Source: Bradyrhizobium aeschynomenes
Lineage (GTDB): Bacteria > Pseudomonadota > Alphaproteobacteria > Rhizobiales > Xanthobacteraceae
Direction of reading: 5' to 3'
DNA length: 64,000 nt
Assembly: GCF_013178945.1 (NCBI RefSeq)
Contig: NZ_JABFDM010000001.1
Span: 62,001-126,000, forward strand
A program made the translations under genes and the position numbers. How positions within the stretch are numbered: position 1 is the stretch's first letter; every line of letters starts with the position of its first letter. Shown in pieces: positions 54,595 to 63,792 of the stretch. Below the pieces are notes generated by a model. It ran no database searches, was not told the DNA's origin, and worked only from the letters and a program-made list of their open reading frames with translations.

Positions 54595-55601
54595 TGGCCG
54601 CCGATGCGCCTCTGCTCGATGTCGCCGATCTCGGCATTCAGCTCACCACCAGCCGCGGCCCGGCCAAGGCGGTGCGCGAGGTCTCCTTCACGCTCCGGCG
54701 CGGCGAGACGCTCGGCATCGTCGGCGAATCCGGCTGCGGCAAGTCGATCACGGCGCTGGCGCTGCTGGGTTTGCTGCCCGACAGCGCCGACGTCAGCGGC
54801 AGCATCAGGCTCGATGGCCGCGAGCTGGTCGGTCTCGCTGATGCCGACTATTGCAAGCTGCGCGGCAACCGCATCAGCATGATCTTCCAGGAGCCGATGA
54901 CCGCGCTCAACCCGATGCACACGATCGGGCATCAGGTGGCGGAGCCGCTGTTGCGGCACACCGGCTGCTCGGCGACGGAGGCAAAGCGGCAGGCGATCGC
55001 GCTGCTCGACCGCGTCGGCCTGCCGGATCCTGCGCGACGCTACGACGCCTATCCGCACCAGTTCTCCGGCGGCCAGCGCCAGCGCGTCACCATCGCGATG
55101 GCGCTCGCCTGCAGTCCCGACGTGCTGATTGCCGACGAGCCGACCACCGCGCTCGATGTCACCATCCAGCGCCAGATCCTCGATCTCATCGCCGATCTCG
55201 TCGCCGAGCGTGGCATGGCGATGATCCTGATCTCGCACGATCTCGGCGTCATCGCCGAGAACGTCCAGCGCATGATCGTGATGTATGGCGGCACGGTGGT
55301 GGAGAGCGGCACGACCGATGCCGTGTTCTCGCGTATGGGCCATCCCTACACCCAGGGCCTGTTCCGGGCGCGGCCGCGGCTCGGCGCCCGCAGGGGCACG
55401 CGGCTCGCGACCATCGCGGGGACCGTGCCGGAACTCGCCGATCTGCCGGCCGGCTGTCCGTTCGCCGATCGCTGCACGCTGGTCGTCGATGCCTGCCGCG
55501 CGGCGCTGCCGTCGCTGAGCGAGATCGGCGCCGGGCACGGCGTCCGCTGCATCCGCACCGATGCCGCTCTCTCGCGTGACCCGGCGGGAGTGATCGCTTG
55601 A
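54591..55601 (+). CDS. ABC transporter ATP-binding protein (DppD class)
   Basis: 336 residues from the ATG at 54591 (ATGA overlap; an ATG one codon later is possible). Walker A GESGCGKS near 45, QEPMTALNP near 100, signature FSGGQRQR near 158, Walker [12 protein letters not shown] near 179-189. The C-terminal oligopeptide-transporter segment with PFADRCTLV and further cysteines can hold an Fe-S-like site, as in other OppD/DppD proteins. Confidence 0.92.
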   Translation: MMAADAPLLDVADLGIQLTTSRGPAKAVREVSFTLRRGETLGIVGESGCGKSITALALLGLLPDSADVSGSIRLDGRELVGLADADYCKLRGNRISMIFQEPMTALNPMHTIGHQVAEPLLRHTGCSATEAKRQAIALLDRVGLPDPARRYDAYPHQFSGGQRQRVTIAMALACSPDVLIADEPTTALDVTIQRQILDLIADLVAERGMAMILISHDLGVIAENVQRMIVMYGGTVVESGTTDAVFSRMGHPYTQGLFRARPRLGARRGTRLATIAGTVPELADLPAGCPFADRCTLVVDACRAALPSLSEIGAGHGVRCIRTDAALSRDPAGVIA

Positions 55602-56650
55602 GCACCGCAGCGAAGATGTCGGCGACGACGCCGCTGCTCGAGGTCAGGGATCTCGTGCAGCGCTACACGCTGCCGCGCGAGAGCCTGCTGCGGTCGCCCG
55701 GCGAGGTGCTCGCGCTGAACGGCGTGTCGCTGTCGTTGATGGCGGGTCAGAGCCTCGGCATCGTCGGCGAGTCCGGCTCCGGCAAGTCGACCTTGGCGCG
55801 GCTGATCATGGCGCTGGAGAAGCCGTCATCGGGATCGGTGCTGATGGCTGGACGCGATCTCCATTGTGTTTCGGCGGATGAGTTGCGGCGCGCCCGCCGC
55901 GAATTCCAGATGGTGTTCCAGGACCCCTACGGATCGCTCGATCCGCGCCAGACCGTCGCCCGCATCGTCGCGGAGCCGCTGACAGCCCTGGAAAACCCAG
56001 ACCGCGAAACCCTGCGCGTCCGGGTCGCCAGCGTGCTGCGTCAGGTCGGGTTGCGCGACGCCGACATCGACAAATATCCGCACGAATTCTCCGGCGGCCA
56101 GCGCCAACGCATCGCGATCGCGCGCGCGCTGATCACCCAGCCGAAACTGATCGTCGCCGACGAGCCGGTCTCCGCGCTCGACGTCTCGGTCCAGGCGCAG
56201 GTGCTCAATCTGATGCAGGATCTGCAGGAGCAGTTCGGCCTCAGCTACGTCCTGATCAGCCACGATCTCGCGGTCGTCGACTATCTCTGCGACGAGGTGG
56301 CGGTGATGTATCTCGGCCGCATCGTCGAGCGGGGGCGGCCGGAGGATCTGTTCGGGCAATGCGCGCATCCGTATACGCGGGCGTTGCTGGACGCGGTGCC
56401 GCAGGCGCAGGCGGGCGCGGTCAGGCGCCGACGCCAGAGCGTCGCGATCGCCTCGCAGTCCTTCGGCTCGGCAGGATGCGCCTATGCGCCGCGCTGTCCG
56501 CTCGCCGATGCGCATTGCCGGGAGGTCGCTCCCGCCCTGCGGGCGCTCACGGCACATCATTCTGCGGCCTGCCACAAGGCGGAGAGCGTGATGGCGCTGC
56601 CTCCGCTCGTTTCAGAACCGCACCAGCCCCTTGTCTCGAAGCCGCTTTGA
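55598..56650 (+). CDS. ABC transporter ATP-binding protein (DppF class)
   Basis: 350 residues. The TTG at 55598 overlaps the upstream stop (TTGA) and has GGGAG 8 bases before it; an ATG at 55616 is the alternative. Walker [10 protein letters not shown] near 57, FQDPYGSLDPRQTV near 108, signature FSGGQRQR near 164, Walker B IVADEPVSALDVSVQAQ near 185, and the C-terminal APRCPLADAHC segment. Second ATPase of the heterodimer. Confidence 0.9.
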   Translation: MSTAAKMSATTPLLEVRDLVQRYTLPRESLLRSPGEVLALNGVSLSLMAGQSLGIVGESGSGKSTLARLIMALEKPSSGSVLMAGRDLHCVSADELRRARREFQMVFQDPYGSLDPRQTVARIVAEPLTALENPDRETLRVRVASVLRQVGLRDADIDKYPHEFSGGQRQRIAIARALITQPKLIVADEPVSALDVSVQAQVLNLMQDLQEQFGLSYVLISHDLAVVDYLCDEVAVMYLGRIVERGRPEDLFGQCAHPYTRALLDAVPQAQAGAVRRRRQSVAIASQSFGSAGCAYAPRCPLADAHCREVAPALRALTAHHSAACHKAESVMALPPLVSEPHQPLVSKPL

Positions 56651-56685
56651 CGCGTATTTTGTTCCGCCCCGGGAGAAACAAAACA

Positions 56686-58173
56686 ATGTTGAAAAGACTA
56701 ACGATCATCGCTTTGGCCGCGCTCGTCGCGGCGGTTGCGCCCGCCTCGGCGCAGAGCAAGAAGGACAGCGTCGTCGTCGGCATGACGCTGGAGCCGCCGG
56801 GGCTGGATCCGACCAGCGCCGCCGCGGCGGCGATCGCCGAGGTCACGCTCTACAACGTCTACGAGACGCTGACCAAGATCAACGAGGACGGCTCGGTGTC
56901 ACCGCTGCTGGCCTCGAGCTGGAAGGCGTCCTCCGACCTCAAGAGCTACACCTTCAAGCTCGTTAAGGGCGTGAAATTCCAGAACGGCGAGGCGTTCGAT
57001 TCCGCCGCGGTGAAGTTTTCCTTCGAGCGCGCCGGCGCCGCCAACAGCACCAACAAGGACAAGGCGCTGTTCCAGGCGATGGAGCAGGTGGCGGCCCCCG
57101 ATGCCGAGACGATCGAGATCAAGCTGAAACATTCCGAGCCCAATCTGCCGTTCCTGCTCGGACAGGCCACCGCATCGATCGTCGAGCCGAAGAGCGCGCC
57201 GACCAATGCGACGCAGCCGGTTGGCACCGGTCCCTATACGCTGGGCGCCTGGGCCAAGGGCTCCTCGCTGACCCTGAACAAATGGCCCGACTATCGCAAC
57301 GCTGCGGCCGTCAAGCTGTCCAAGGTCACCATCCGCTTCATCTCCGATCCGGCGGCGCAGGTCGCGGCCTTGCTGTCCGGCGACGTCGATGCGTTTCCCC
57401 GCGGCACCTCGGCCCGCACGCTCGCGCAGTTCAAGGCGGACCCGCGCTTCACGGTGCTGATCGGCGGCTCCAAAGCGAAGACCATCGTCACCATCAACAA
57501 CAAGAAGAAGCCGCTCGACGACGTCCGCGTCCGCCGCGCCATCCTCGCCGCGATCGACCGCAAGGCGATGATCGAAGGCGCCGTCGACGGGCTGGGCACG
57601 CCGATCGGCAGCTTCTACGTGCCGGGCTCGCTCGGCTATGTCGACACCACCGACATCAATCCCTACGACCCGGAGAAGGCCAAGAAGCTGCTCGCCGAGG
57701 CCGGCGTGACCACGCCGCTGCAACTCTCGCTGCGGCTGCCCCCGCCGGCCTATGCGCGGCAGGGCGGCGAGGTGCTCGCGGCGCAACTGGCCAAGGTCGG
57801 CATCGTCGCCAAGATCGAGAACCTCGAATGGGCGGCGTGGCTGTCGCAGGTCTTCAACGGCCCGCACGATTTCGACCTGACGATCGTCTCGCACGTCGAG
57901 CCGTTCGATCTCGTGAAGTTCACCGAGAAGAACTACTATTTCGGCTATCAGTCGGAGGCCTTCGACAAGCTCTATCAGTCGATCGTCGACACGCCTGACG
58001 AGGCCGGGCGCGCCAAGCTGCTCGGCGACGCGCAGCGCATGCTGGCGACCGATGCTGCCGCCGGCTTCCTGTTCCAGCCGCAATGGATCACGATCATCAA
58101 CAAGAAGCTCAAGGGCGTCTGGAAGGACGTGCCGCAGTTCGAGAACGATTTTGCGAGCTGGAGTTGGGAGTGA
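56686..58173 (+). CDS. ABC transporter binding protein, family 5 (DppA class)
   Basis: 495 residues from the ATG at 56686 (GGGAG 10 bases upstream). Residues 1-22 form a signal peptide ending ASA. The family-5 fold is shown by LEPPGLDPTSAAAAA, NVYETLTKI, WKASSDLKSYTFKLVKGVKF, FQNGEAFDSAAVKF and VGTGPYTL. Members bind peptides, nickel or oligosaccharides. Context of the divergent beta-glucosidase, glucokinase and PfkB genes favours a beta-glucoside. Last gene of the operon. Confidence 0.92.
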   Translation: MLKRLTIIALAALVAAVAPASAQSKKDSVVVGMTLEPPGLDPTSAAAAAIAEVTLYNVYETLTKINEDGSVSPLLASSWKASSDLKSYTFKLVKGVKFQNGEAFDSAAVKFSFERAGAANSTNKDKALFQAMEQVAAPDAETIEIKLKHSEPNLPFLLGQATASIVEPKSAPTNATQPVGTGPYTLGAWAKGSSLTLNKWPDYRNAAAVKLSKVTIRFISDPAAQVAALLSGDVDAFPRGTSARTLAQFKADPRFTVLIGGSKAKTIVTINNKKKPLDDVRVRRAILAAIDRKAMIEGAVDGLGTPIGSFYVPGSLGYVDTTDINPYDPEKAKKLLAEAGVTTPLQLSLRLPPPAYARQGGEVLAAQLAKVGIVAKIENLEWAAWLSQVFNGPHDFDLTIVSHVEPFDLVKFTEKNYYFGYQSEAFDKLYQSIVDTPDEAGRAKLLGDAQRMLATDAAAGFLFQPQWITIINKKLKGVWKDVPQFENDFASWSWE

Positions 58174-58220
58174 GCGGCGCTACGCGTCCAATTGGGTCCG
58201 CACTGACCCTGCCCGATACA

Positions 58221-58380
58221 GCGCCCTCTCCCCTTGTGGGAGAGGGCAGCGCCGGCCTATTCCCGAACGCGGTTGGGTGAGGGGTTTCTCTCCAAAAATG
58301 CGCTCGTTGTGAGAGACCCCTCACCCAACCGAGTTTGCCGAGCGGTCCTACATGCCCTCTCCCACAAGGGGAGAGGGCGC
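58221..58380. repeat. Dispersed inverted repeat, family D (intact copy)
   Basis: The outer arms, GCGCCCTCTCCCCTTGTGGG onward at 58221-58247 and its exact inverse at 58354-58380, match over 27 bases. Inside, GGTTGGGTGAGGGGTTTCTC mirrors GAGACCCCTCACCCAACC. It could fold into a very long hairpin after the binding-protein gene and may end or protect its transcript. Confidence 0.85.
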
Positions 58381-58457
58381 AATAACTAACACCGGCGTAT
58401 CAGCGCGTTTCGAAGGCGTGCATCGATGTGATGCATGCTCCGGTTTAAATCATTCAG

Positions 58458-58652
58458 TTAATTCGGCCACTCGATCGGCGTGAAGCGCAATTGCCGGCGC
58501 CGCATCTCGGCCTGGAGCTCCTGGGCATATTGCTTGGCGCGCTCGCCAATCAGTCGATAGGGACCGCCGATCCGGCTATCGGCGGCGACCTGCTTGCGGA
58601 CGCTTTCGTAGTACGCCATCAAGCTCTCGTCAGTCGAATTCACAAATCGCAT
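58458..58652 (-). CDS. Small conserved-looking protein of unknown function
   Basis: 64 residues from the ATG at 58652, with GAGGG eight bases upstream; the open frame extends 23 codons further without a better site. The pattern MRFVN..., LMAYYESVRKQVAADSR, YRLIGERAKQYAQEL and RLRFTPIEW-type ending recalls small soluble Bradyrhizobium proteins that I have seen but cannot name. Helical, charged, probably cytosolic. No function known. Confidence 0.65.
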   Translation of the reverse strand: MRFVNSTDESLMAYYESVRKQVAADSRIGGPYRLIGERAKQYAQELQAEMRRRQLRFTPIEWPN

Positions 58653-58869
58653 CCACGCGCCCTCGCAGAAAATCCCCCTCGCTGCCAAGTTTGCACGGCT
58701 TTTCCGCCGCAGCAGCGACATAAGTTAACGTCGGATCGCCGTAAACGGTTCCATCTGCGTTCCGCGCTCGTGCGAGTTCCCGTAGCGGATCGACGCTCTG
58801 CAGGAACCTTACTGCTCGAAACCTTTTGCCGCGGGGACCACGTCGGATCTGACAAACACGAGTACGGCG

Positions 58870-59781
58870 ATGCATGCGGAGATTCTGATTGTCGGCGGGG
58901 GGCCGGCGGGGTTGATGGCCGCAATCTATCTGGCACGGTTCCGGCGTCGTGCCGTCGTGGTGGACAGCGGCGCATCGCGCGCAGCGTTGATCCCGCGCAG
59001 TCATAACCTGCCGGGGTTCCCGAACGGTCTTCCGGGAGGCGAACTGCTGAAACGGATGCAGCAGCAGGTGGAGGAGCTCGACGTGCCCATTATCAGGAGC
59101 ACGGTAAACGTACTCGAGAAGTGCGACGGCGGCATCATCGCTGCGCATGAACGGGGAACACTCACGGCGCAGCGGGTGATCCTCGCGACCGGGATCGTCG
59201 ACAGGCAGACGCCGCTGGCTGACTGGACCGGGGCTGTCCGCGCGGGGGAGCTGCGCTATTGCCCGGTCTGCGACGGGTTCGAGACGATCGGCCGCAAGAT
59301 TGCGATCGTCGGCGAGATCGGCCACGCTGCCGGCAAAGCGCTGTTCATGCGCGTCTATAGTTCCGACGTCGCCTTGATCCCGGTCGGCGACGCGCGTGAT
59401 GACGTCAGGAGACGAGAGCTGGCCGCAGCCGGCGTCCGGGTGACGCCGCCGCTTCATGCGCTGCAACGCCGCGACGGTGAGATCGAGGCGTCATTCGTCG
59501 ACGGCGGCAGCGAACGGTTCGAGATCGTTTACCCTGCAATGGGCGCCGATGTTCGCTCGGAGCTCGCGATCGCGCTCGGCGCGCGCCACACCGCCGATGG
59601 ATTTCTGGAGGTCGACGCCAAGCAGCGCTGCGGTGTGGACGCGCTTTACGGGATCGGAGACGTCGTCACCGACCTGCACCAGATTGCGGTTGCGTTCGGT
59701 CACGCTGCGGTGGCCGCCTGTCACGCGCATCATTCCTTGCCGATGCGCTATGCCGACGCGTCCGATGCCGGCCGGCGTTGA
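58870..59781 (+). CDS. Thioredoxin-reductase-like FAD/NAD(P) oxidoreductase
   Basis: 303 residues, slightly short of TrxB (about 320). The FAD motif [14 protein letters not shown] is at 5-18, the redox-active pair is Cys131/Cys134 in YCPVCDG (TrxB usually CATCDG), ATGI near 106-109, and the terminal [20 protein letters not shown] near 260-280. The central NAD(P) loop [10 protein letters not shown] keeps the glycines but lacks the usual GxGxxA pattern. It may reduce a small disulfide protein or be a specialised oxidoreductase; no thioredoxin gene is adjacent. Confidence 0.85.
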   Translation: MHAEILIVGGGPAGLMAAIYLARFRRRAVVVDSGASRAALIPRSHNLPGFPNGLPGGELLKRMQQQVEELDVPIIRSTVNVLEKCDGGIIAAHERGTLTAQRVILATGIVDRQTPLADWTGAVRAGELRYCPVCDGFETIGRKIAIVGEIGHAAGKALFMRVYSSDVALIPVGDARDDVRRRELAAAGVRVTPPLHALQRRDGEIEASFVDGGSERFEIVYPAMGADVRSELAIALGARHTADGFLEVDAKQRCGVDALYGIGDVVTDLHQIAVAFGHAAVAACHAHHSLPMRYADASDAGRR

Positions 59782-59846
59782 TCACAACCTCAGGGCGCGT
59801 TATCCTGTGTTAGTGCCGGGGGCGTTGATCTGTCGGACGCTGACGC

Positions 59847-60035
59847 ATGGATAGGAAATCGGCATGTTTGGCGGCAGCGTCCAGCTGTCGCGAGGAAGCT
59901 GAGCGCGATCCGGCGCGCCGCCATCTCTGGTTGCAGGAAGCCTCGAAATGGGCCGCGCTTGCGTGCGAGCAGACCGGGCGTACGCTGATCGTCTGCGAGC
60001 ACGGCGCCGCTGCGAGCGAGGATGCCCGCCACTGA
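59847..60035 (+). CDS. Small protein of unknown function
   Basis: 62 residues starting MDRKSACLAAASSCREEAERDP, then RHLWLQEASKWAALA. It resembles short helical Bradyrhizobium proteins with an N-terminal Cys-x7-Cys pattern and a WLQEASKW core, but I cannot name a family or function. The end lies 6 bases before the convergent permease gene's stop. No strong Shine-Dalgarno is visible. Confidence 0.55.
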   Translation: MDRKSACLAAASSCREEAERDPARRHLWLQEASKWAALACEQTGRTLIVCEHGAAASEDARH

Positions 60036-60041
60036 GGCGCG

Positions 60042-60899
60042 CTATTGCAGCGTCGGATCCAGCTTGTCACGCAGCCAGTCGCCGATCACGGACACCGCGA
60101 GCGTGGTCACTACGATGGTGATCGCCGGCGCCAGCATGATCCACGGCGCGCGCGTGAGGTACTCGCGGCCATAGCCGACCATGTTGCCGAGGCTCGTCAT
60201 CGGCGGCTGCACGCCGAGTCCGAGGAACGACAGGCCGGACTCCAGCAGGATGACCTCCGGGAACACCAGCGTCATCGACACGATCAGGGTCGAGGCGATG
60301 TTCGGCAGGATGTGCTTGAGGTAGACGCGCTGCGGCGTGGCGCCGAGCTGACGCACGGCGGCGGCATAGCCCTGCGCGTTGGCCGAGATCGCGAGACCCC
60401 GCGCGATGCGCGCATAGCGCTCCCAGCCGAACAGTCCCATCAGCCCGATCAACAGCGGCAGCGAGTTGCCGAGGAAGGCGAGCACGGCGAGCGCCAGGAT
60501 CAGGAACGGCATGCTGGCCTGGAAGTCGGCCAGCATCAGCACCGCCTGCTCGACCAGGCCGCGAAAATGCGCGGCGAGGAAGCCGAGCGTGGTGCCGGCG
60601 ATTGCGGAGATCGCCGTCGCGCCGAACGCGATCAGCAGCGAGATCCGGATCGAGACGATCAGGCGCGACAGCACGTCGCGACCGAGCTCGTCGGTGCCGA
60701 GCCAGTGCGCCGGATTGCCCGGGAGGGACAGGCGATTGCGCAGGTCGAATTTGGTGAAGCCGTAGGGCGCCAGCTGATCGGCGAACGCCGCAAGCACGAG
60801 CATCGCTGCGATCCAGCCCACGGCGATGATGACGGAGACGGGAACGTTCGGCCAGCGCAGCCGCCGCGCGGCCGGTGCCTTCATTGCGACGTCGGTCAT
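60042..60899 (-). CDS. Peptide-class ABC transporter permease (DppC class)
   Basis: 285 residues from the ATG at 60899, which overlaps the end of the DppB-like gene by four bases. HWLGTDELGRDVLSRLI near 66-82 and the EAA loop GYAAAVRQLGATPQRVYLKHILPN near 175-200 are DppC signatures; LSFLGLGVQPP near 225. Last gene of a minus-strand set that mirrors the one at 52769-58173. Confidence 0.92.
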   Translation of the reverse strand: MTDVAMKAPAARRLRWPNVPVSVIIAVGWIAAMLVLAAFADQLAPYGFTKFDLRNRLSLPGNPAHWLGTDELGRDVLSRLIVSIRISLLIAFGATAISAIAGTTLGFLAAHFRGLVEQAVLMLADFQASMPFLILALAVLAFLGNSLPLLIGLMGLFGWERYARIARGLAISANAQGYAAAVRQLGATPQRVYLKHILPNIASTLIVSMTLVFPEVILLESGLSFLGLGVQPPMTSLGNMVGYGREYLTRAPWIMLAPAITIVVTTLAVSVIGDWLRDKLDPTLQ

Positions 60900-61825
60900 G
60901 CCTCCGCTCCCTTGCTGCGCAGCCGCGGATCGAGCAGGCCGTAGAGAAAATCGACGATCAGGTTCGAGGTCACCATCGTCATCGCCACCAGCAGCAGGAT
61001 GCATTGCACGACCGCGAGGTCGCGATTGGCGACGGCGACGACCAGCAGCCGGCCGACGCCGGGCCAGGAGAACACGCTCTCGACCACGACGGCGCCGGCA
61101 ATCAGGCTACCGACCATGAAGCCGAGGATGGTGACCGTCGGGATGGCGGCGTTCGGCAGCGCGTGATCGGTGATGACACGGCGCCACGGCACGCCCTTGG
61201 CGGACGCGGTGCGGATATAGGGCTGGCCCAGGATCTCCAGCATCGCGCTGCGCGTGAAGCGGGCGAGCACCGCGGCGCCGCCGAAGCCGAGGGTCACGAT
61301 CGGCAGGATGGCATGGCGCCATGAATCCTGTCCGCCTGAGGGCAGCCAGCCGAGCTGCACGGCGAAGATCAGCACCAGCAGCAGCGCCAGCACGAAGCTC
61401 GGCACGGTGAAGCCGGCGACCGCGGTGATCATCACCGCGCGGTCGATCGCGGAGCCGCGATGCAGCGCTGCATAGATGCCGGCAGGAATGCCGAGCAGCA
61501 CCTTCATCAGGAACGCGGGAATCGTCAGCGCCAAGGTCGCCGGGATGCGCTCGAGCACGAGCTGTATCGCAGGGCGGCCGTCGCGCATCGAGCGGCCGAG
61601 CTCGCCCTGACCGATCGCCTTGAAGTAGTCGAGATATTGCACCCAGATCGGATGATCGAGGCCCCAGGCCTTGCGGAATGCGGCGATCACCTCGGGCGGC
61701 GCTTCCGGCCCCATGATCATCAGCGCCGGATCGCCCGACAGCCGGAGCACGATGAAGGCGAAGGTGACGACGAGCGCGATCGTCAGCAACGCGCGCGACA
61801 GGCGGATGGCGAAATAGCGCAGCAT
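60896..61825 (-). CDS. Peptide-class ABC transporter permease (DppB class)
   Basis: 309 residues from the ATG at 61825, overlapping the upstream stop by one base (TGATG). DPALMIMGPEAPPEVIAAFRK and WGLDHPIWVQYLDYF give the periplasmic loop; PYIRTASAKGVPWRRVITDHALPN the EAA loop. The frame upstream is only the other reading of the ATPase gene. Confidence 0.92.
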   Translation of the reverse strand: MLRYFAIRLSRALLTIALVVTFAFIVLRLSGDPALMIMGPEAPPEVIAAFRKAWGLDHPIWVQYLDYFKAIGQGELGRSMRDGRPAIQLVLERIPATLALTIPAFLMKVLLGIPAGIYAALHRGSAIDRAVMITAVAGFTVPSFVLALLLVLIFAVQLGWLPSGGQDSWRHAILPIVTLGFGGAAVLARFTRSAMLEILGQPYIRTASAKGVPWRRVITDHALPNAAIPTVTILGFMVGSLIAGAVVVESVFSWPGVGRLLVVAVANRDLAVVQCILLLVAMTMVTSNLIVDFLYGLLDPRLRSKGAEA

Positions 61826-62817
61826 CAGGCGGCATCCTGGGTCTTCGGGCGCGCGCCGGTCGTGAGATGGCACGCCACCTGCCGCTGGTCGTCGAGCGCA
61901 ACGAGCTGGGGCACCTCGGCTGCGCAGCGGGCTGTTGCATGGCGGCAGCGCGGGTGGAAGGCGCAGCCGGAGGGGCGCGCGGCCGGATTGGGCGGATCGC
62001 CCGTCAGCACGATCCGGTTCGTGCTGCGGCGGCCGGGAGCCGGCGAGGCCGACACCAGCGCCTGCGTGTAAGGATGCTGCGGGCGCGCGAACAGATCGTC
62101 CGCATCGCCATATTCGACGATCCGGCCGAGATACATCACCGCGACCTTGCGGCTGATCTGCCTGACGACGCGCAGATCGTGGCTGATGAACAGCATGGTC
62201 AGTCCGAGCCGCGCCTGGAGATCGATCAGTAGGTTGACGACCTGGGCCTGGATCGAGACATCGAGCGCGGAGACCGGCTCGTCGCAGACGAGGAAGTCCG
62301 GCCTGGTCGCCAGCGCCCGCGCCAGCACGATGCGCTGGCGCTGGCCGCCGGACAATGCGCCGGGATAGCGCCGGCCATGGCTGTCGTTGAGATCGACCGA
62401 TTGCAGCAGCTCGTGCACGCGGTCGTCGCGCTCGGCGGCGGTCCCGATCTTGTGGATGTCGAGCGGCTCGCGGATCTGATCTGCGACGGAAAGACGGCGG
62501 TCGAGCGCGCCGAGCGGATCCTGGAAGATCATCTGCATGCGCGCGCGTTGCGCGCGCCAGGCGGACGATCCGAGCGTTGCAATCGGCGCGCCATCGAAGC
62601 GCACGCTGCCCTGGTCCGGGGACTCCAGCCCGAGCGCCATTCGCCCGGTGGTGGATTTGCCCGAGCCGGATTCGCCGACAATGCCGAGCGTTTCGCCTTT
62701 GGCGATGCCGAAGCTCAAGCCATCGACGGCGTGGACGGATGCGGCACGTCCGAACAGGCCCGACCGCATCCGATAGGTGCGCGAGATCCCGAGGACCTCG
62801 ACGAGCGGGGCGGTCAT
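61825..62817 (-). CDS. ABC transporter ATP-binding protein (DppF class)
   Basis: 330 residues. Walker [10 protein letters not shown] near 48, QMIFQDPLGALDRRLSV near 94, signature LSGGQRQR near 155, Walker B LVCDEPVSALDVSIQ near 176, and the C-terminal CAFHPRCRHATARC cysteine segment. ATGA overlap with the upstream ATPase. Partner of 62814-63788. Confidence 0.92.
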   Translation of the reverse strand: MTAPLVEVLGISRTYRMRSGLFGRAASVHAVDGLSFGIAKGETLGIVGESGSGKSTTGRMALGLESPDQGSVRFDGAPIATLGSSAWRAQRARMQMIFQDPLGALDRRLSVADQIREPLDIHKIGTAAERDDRVHELLQSVDLNDSHGRRYPGALSGGQRQRIVLARALATRPDFLVCDEPVSALDVSIQAQVVNLLIDLQARLGLTMLFISHDLRVVRQISRKVAVMYLGRIVEYGDADDLFARPQHPYTQALVSASPAPGRRSTNRIVLTGDPPNPAARPSGCAFHPRCRHATARCAAEVPQLVALDDQRQVACHLTTGARPKTQDAA

Positions 62818-63788
62818 TCGGCGGCGAGCCCCACCGGCACGCGCTGCGGCCGCAGGCAGGCCACCGCGCGGTCCGGCTCGAACGGCGCCAGCGGCGGCAC
62901 GCCGGCATGACAGCCGTCGCCGGCGAAGCTGCAGCGCGGCGCGAAGGCGCAGCCGCTCGGCAGCGCGCGCGGATCCGGAACCGTGCCGGGAATGGCCTGC
63001 AGCCGACGTCTGACACCATCGAGCGGCGGCAGCGCGCCGATCAGACCCTGCGCGTAAGGGTGCCAGGGATCATCGAACAGCCGCGATGCGGGCGCGCGCT
63101 CGACGATGCGGCCCGCATACATGACGCAGACGCGGTCGCAATTCTCGGCGACGACGCCGAGATCGTGGCTGATCAGCACCATCGCCATGTTGAACTCGCG
63201 CCGGATGGCCGACAGCAGATCGAGGATCTGCGCCTGGATGGTGGCATCGAGCGCGGTGGTCGGCTCGTCGGCGATCAGGAGGTCCGGCTGGCCGGCGAGC
63301 GCCATCGCGATCATGATGCGCTGGACCTGGCCGCCGGAGAATTCGTGCGGGTAGGCCGACAGCCGCCTGGGCGCGTCGGGAATGCCGACCAGATCGAGCA
63401 GCCGGAGCGCCTCGATCCGCGCGGCTTCGCCGCGCAGTCCGCGATGCAATGCGAGGCTTTCACACAGCTGACGCCGGATGGTCAGAACCGGATTCAACGC
63501 GCTGGCGGGATCCTGGAAGATCATCGCGACGCGCCGGCCGCGCACGGAATCGAGCACCGCACCGGACGCGCCGAGCAGCTCGCGGCCTTCGAGCTGCACC
63601 GAGCCTGCCACCTTCGCTTTCGCGGGCAACAGGCCGAGCGCCGCGAGCCAGGTCACCGACTTGCCGGATCCGGACTCGCCGACGAGGCCGACGGCCTCGC
63701 CTTTGCTGATATCGAGATCGATGCCGTGCAGCACGTGCGTGCCGTCGAAGGCGACCTTGAGGTCGGAGATGCTGACCAGCGGCGTCAC
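62814..63788 (-). CDS. ABC transporter ATP-binding protein (DppD class)
   Basis: 324 residues from a GTG at 63788, five bases after the binding-protein stop. Walker A GESGSGKS near 38, [14 protein letters not shown] near 92, signature FSGGQVQR near 149, Walker [18 protein letters not shown] near 170, C-terminal [15 protein letters not shown] segment. The signature has QV instead of the usual QR. Confidence 0.91.
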   Translation of the reverse strand: MTPLVSISDLKVAFDGTHVLHGIDLDISKGEAVGLVGESGSGKSVTWLAALGLLPAKAKVAGSVQLEGRELLGASGAVLDSVRGRRVAMIFQDPASALNPVLTIRRQLCESLALHRGLRGEAARIEALRLLDLVGIPDAPRRLSAYPHEFSGGQVQRIMIAMALAGQPDLLIADEPTTALDATIQAQILDLLSAIRREFNMAMVLISHDLGVVAENCDRVCVMYAGRIVERAPASRLFDDPWHPYAQGLIGALPPLDGVRRRLQAIPGTVPDPRALPSGCAFAPRCSFAGDGCHAGVPPLAPFEPDRAVACLRPQRVPVGLAAE

Positions 63789-63792
63789 GGCA

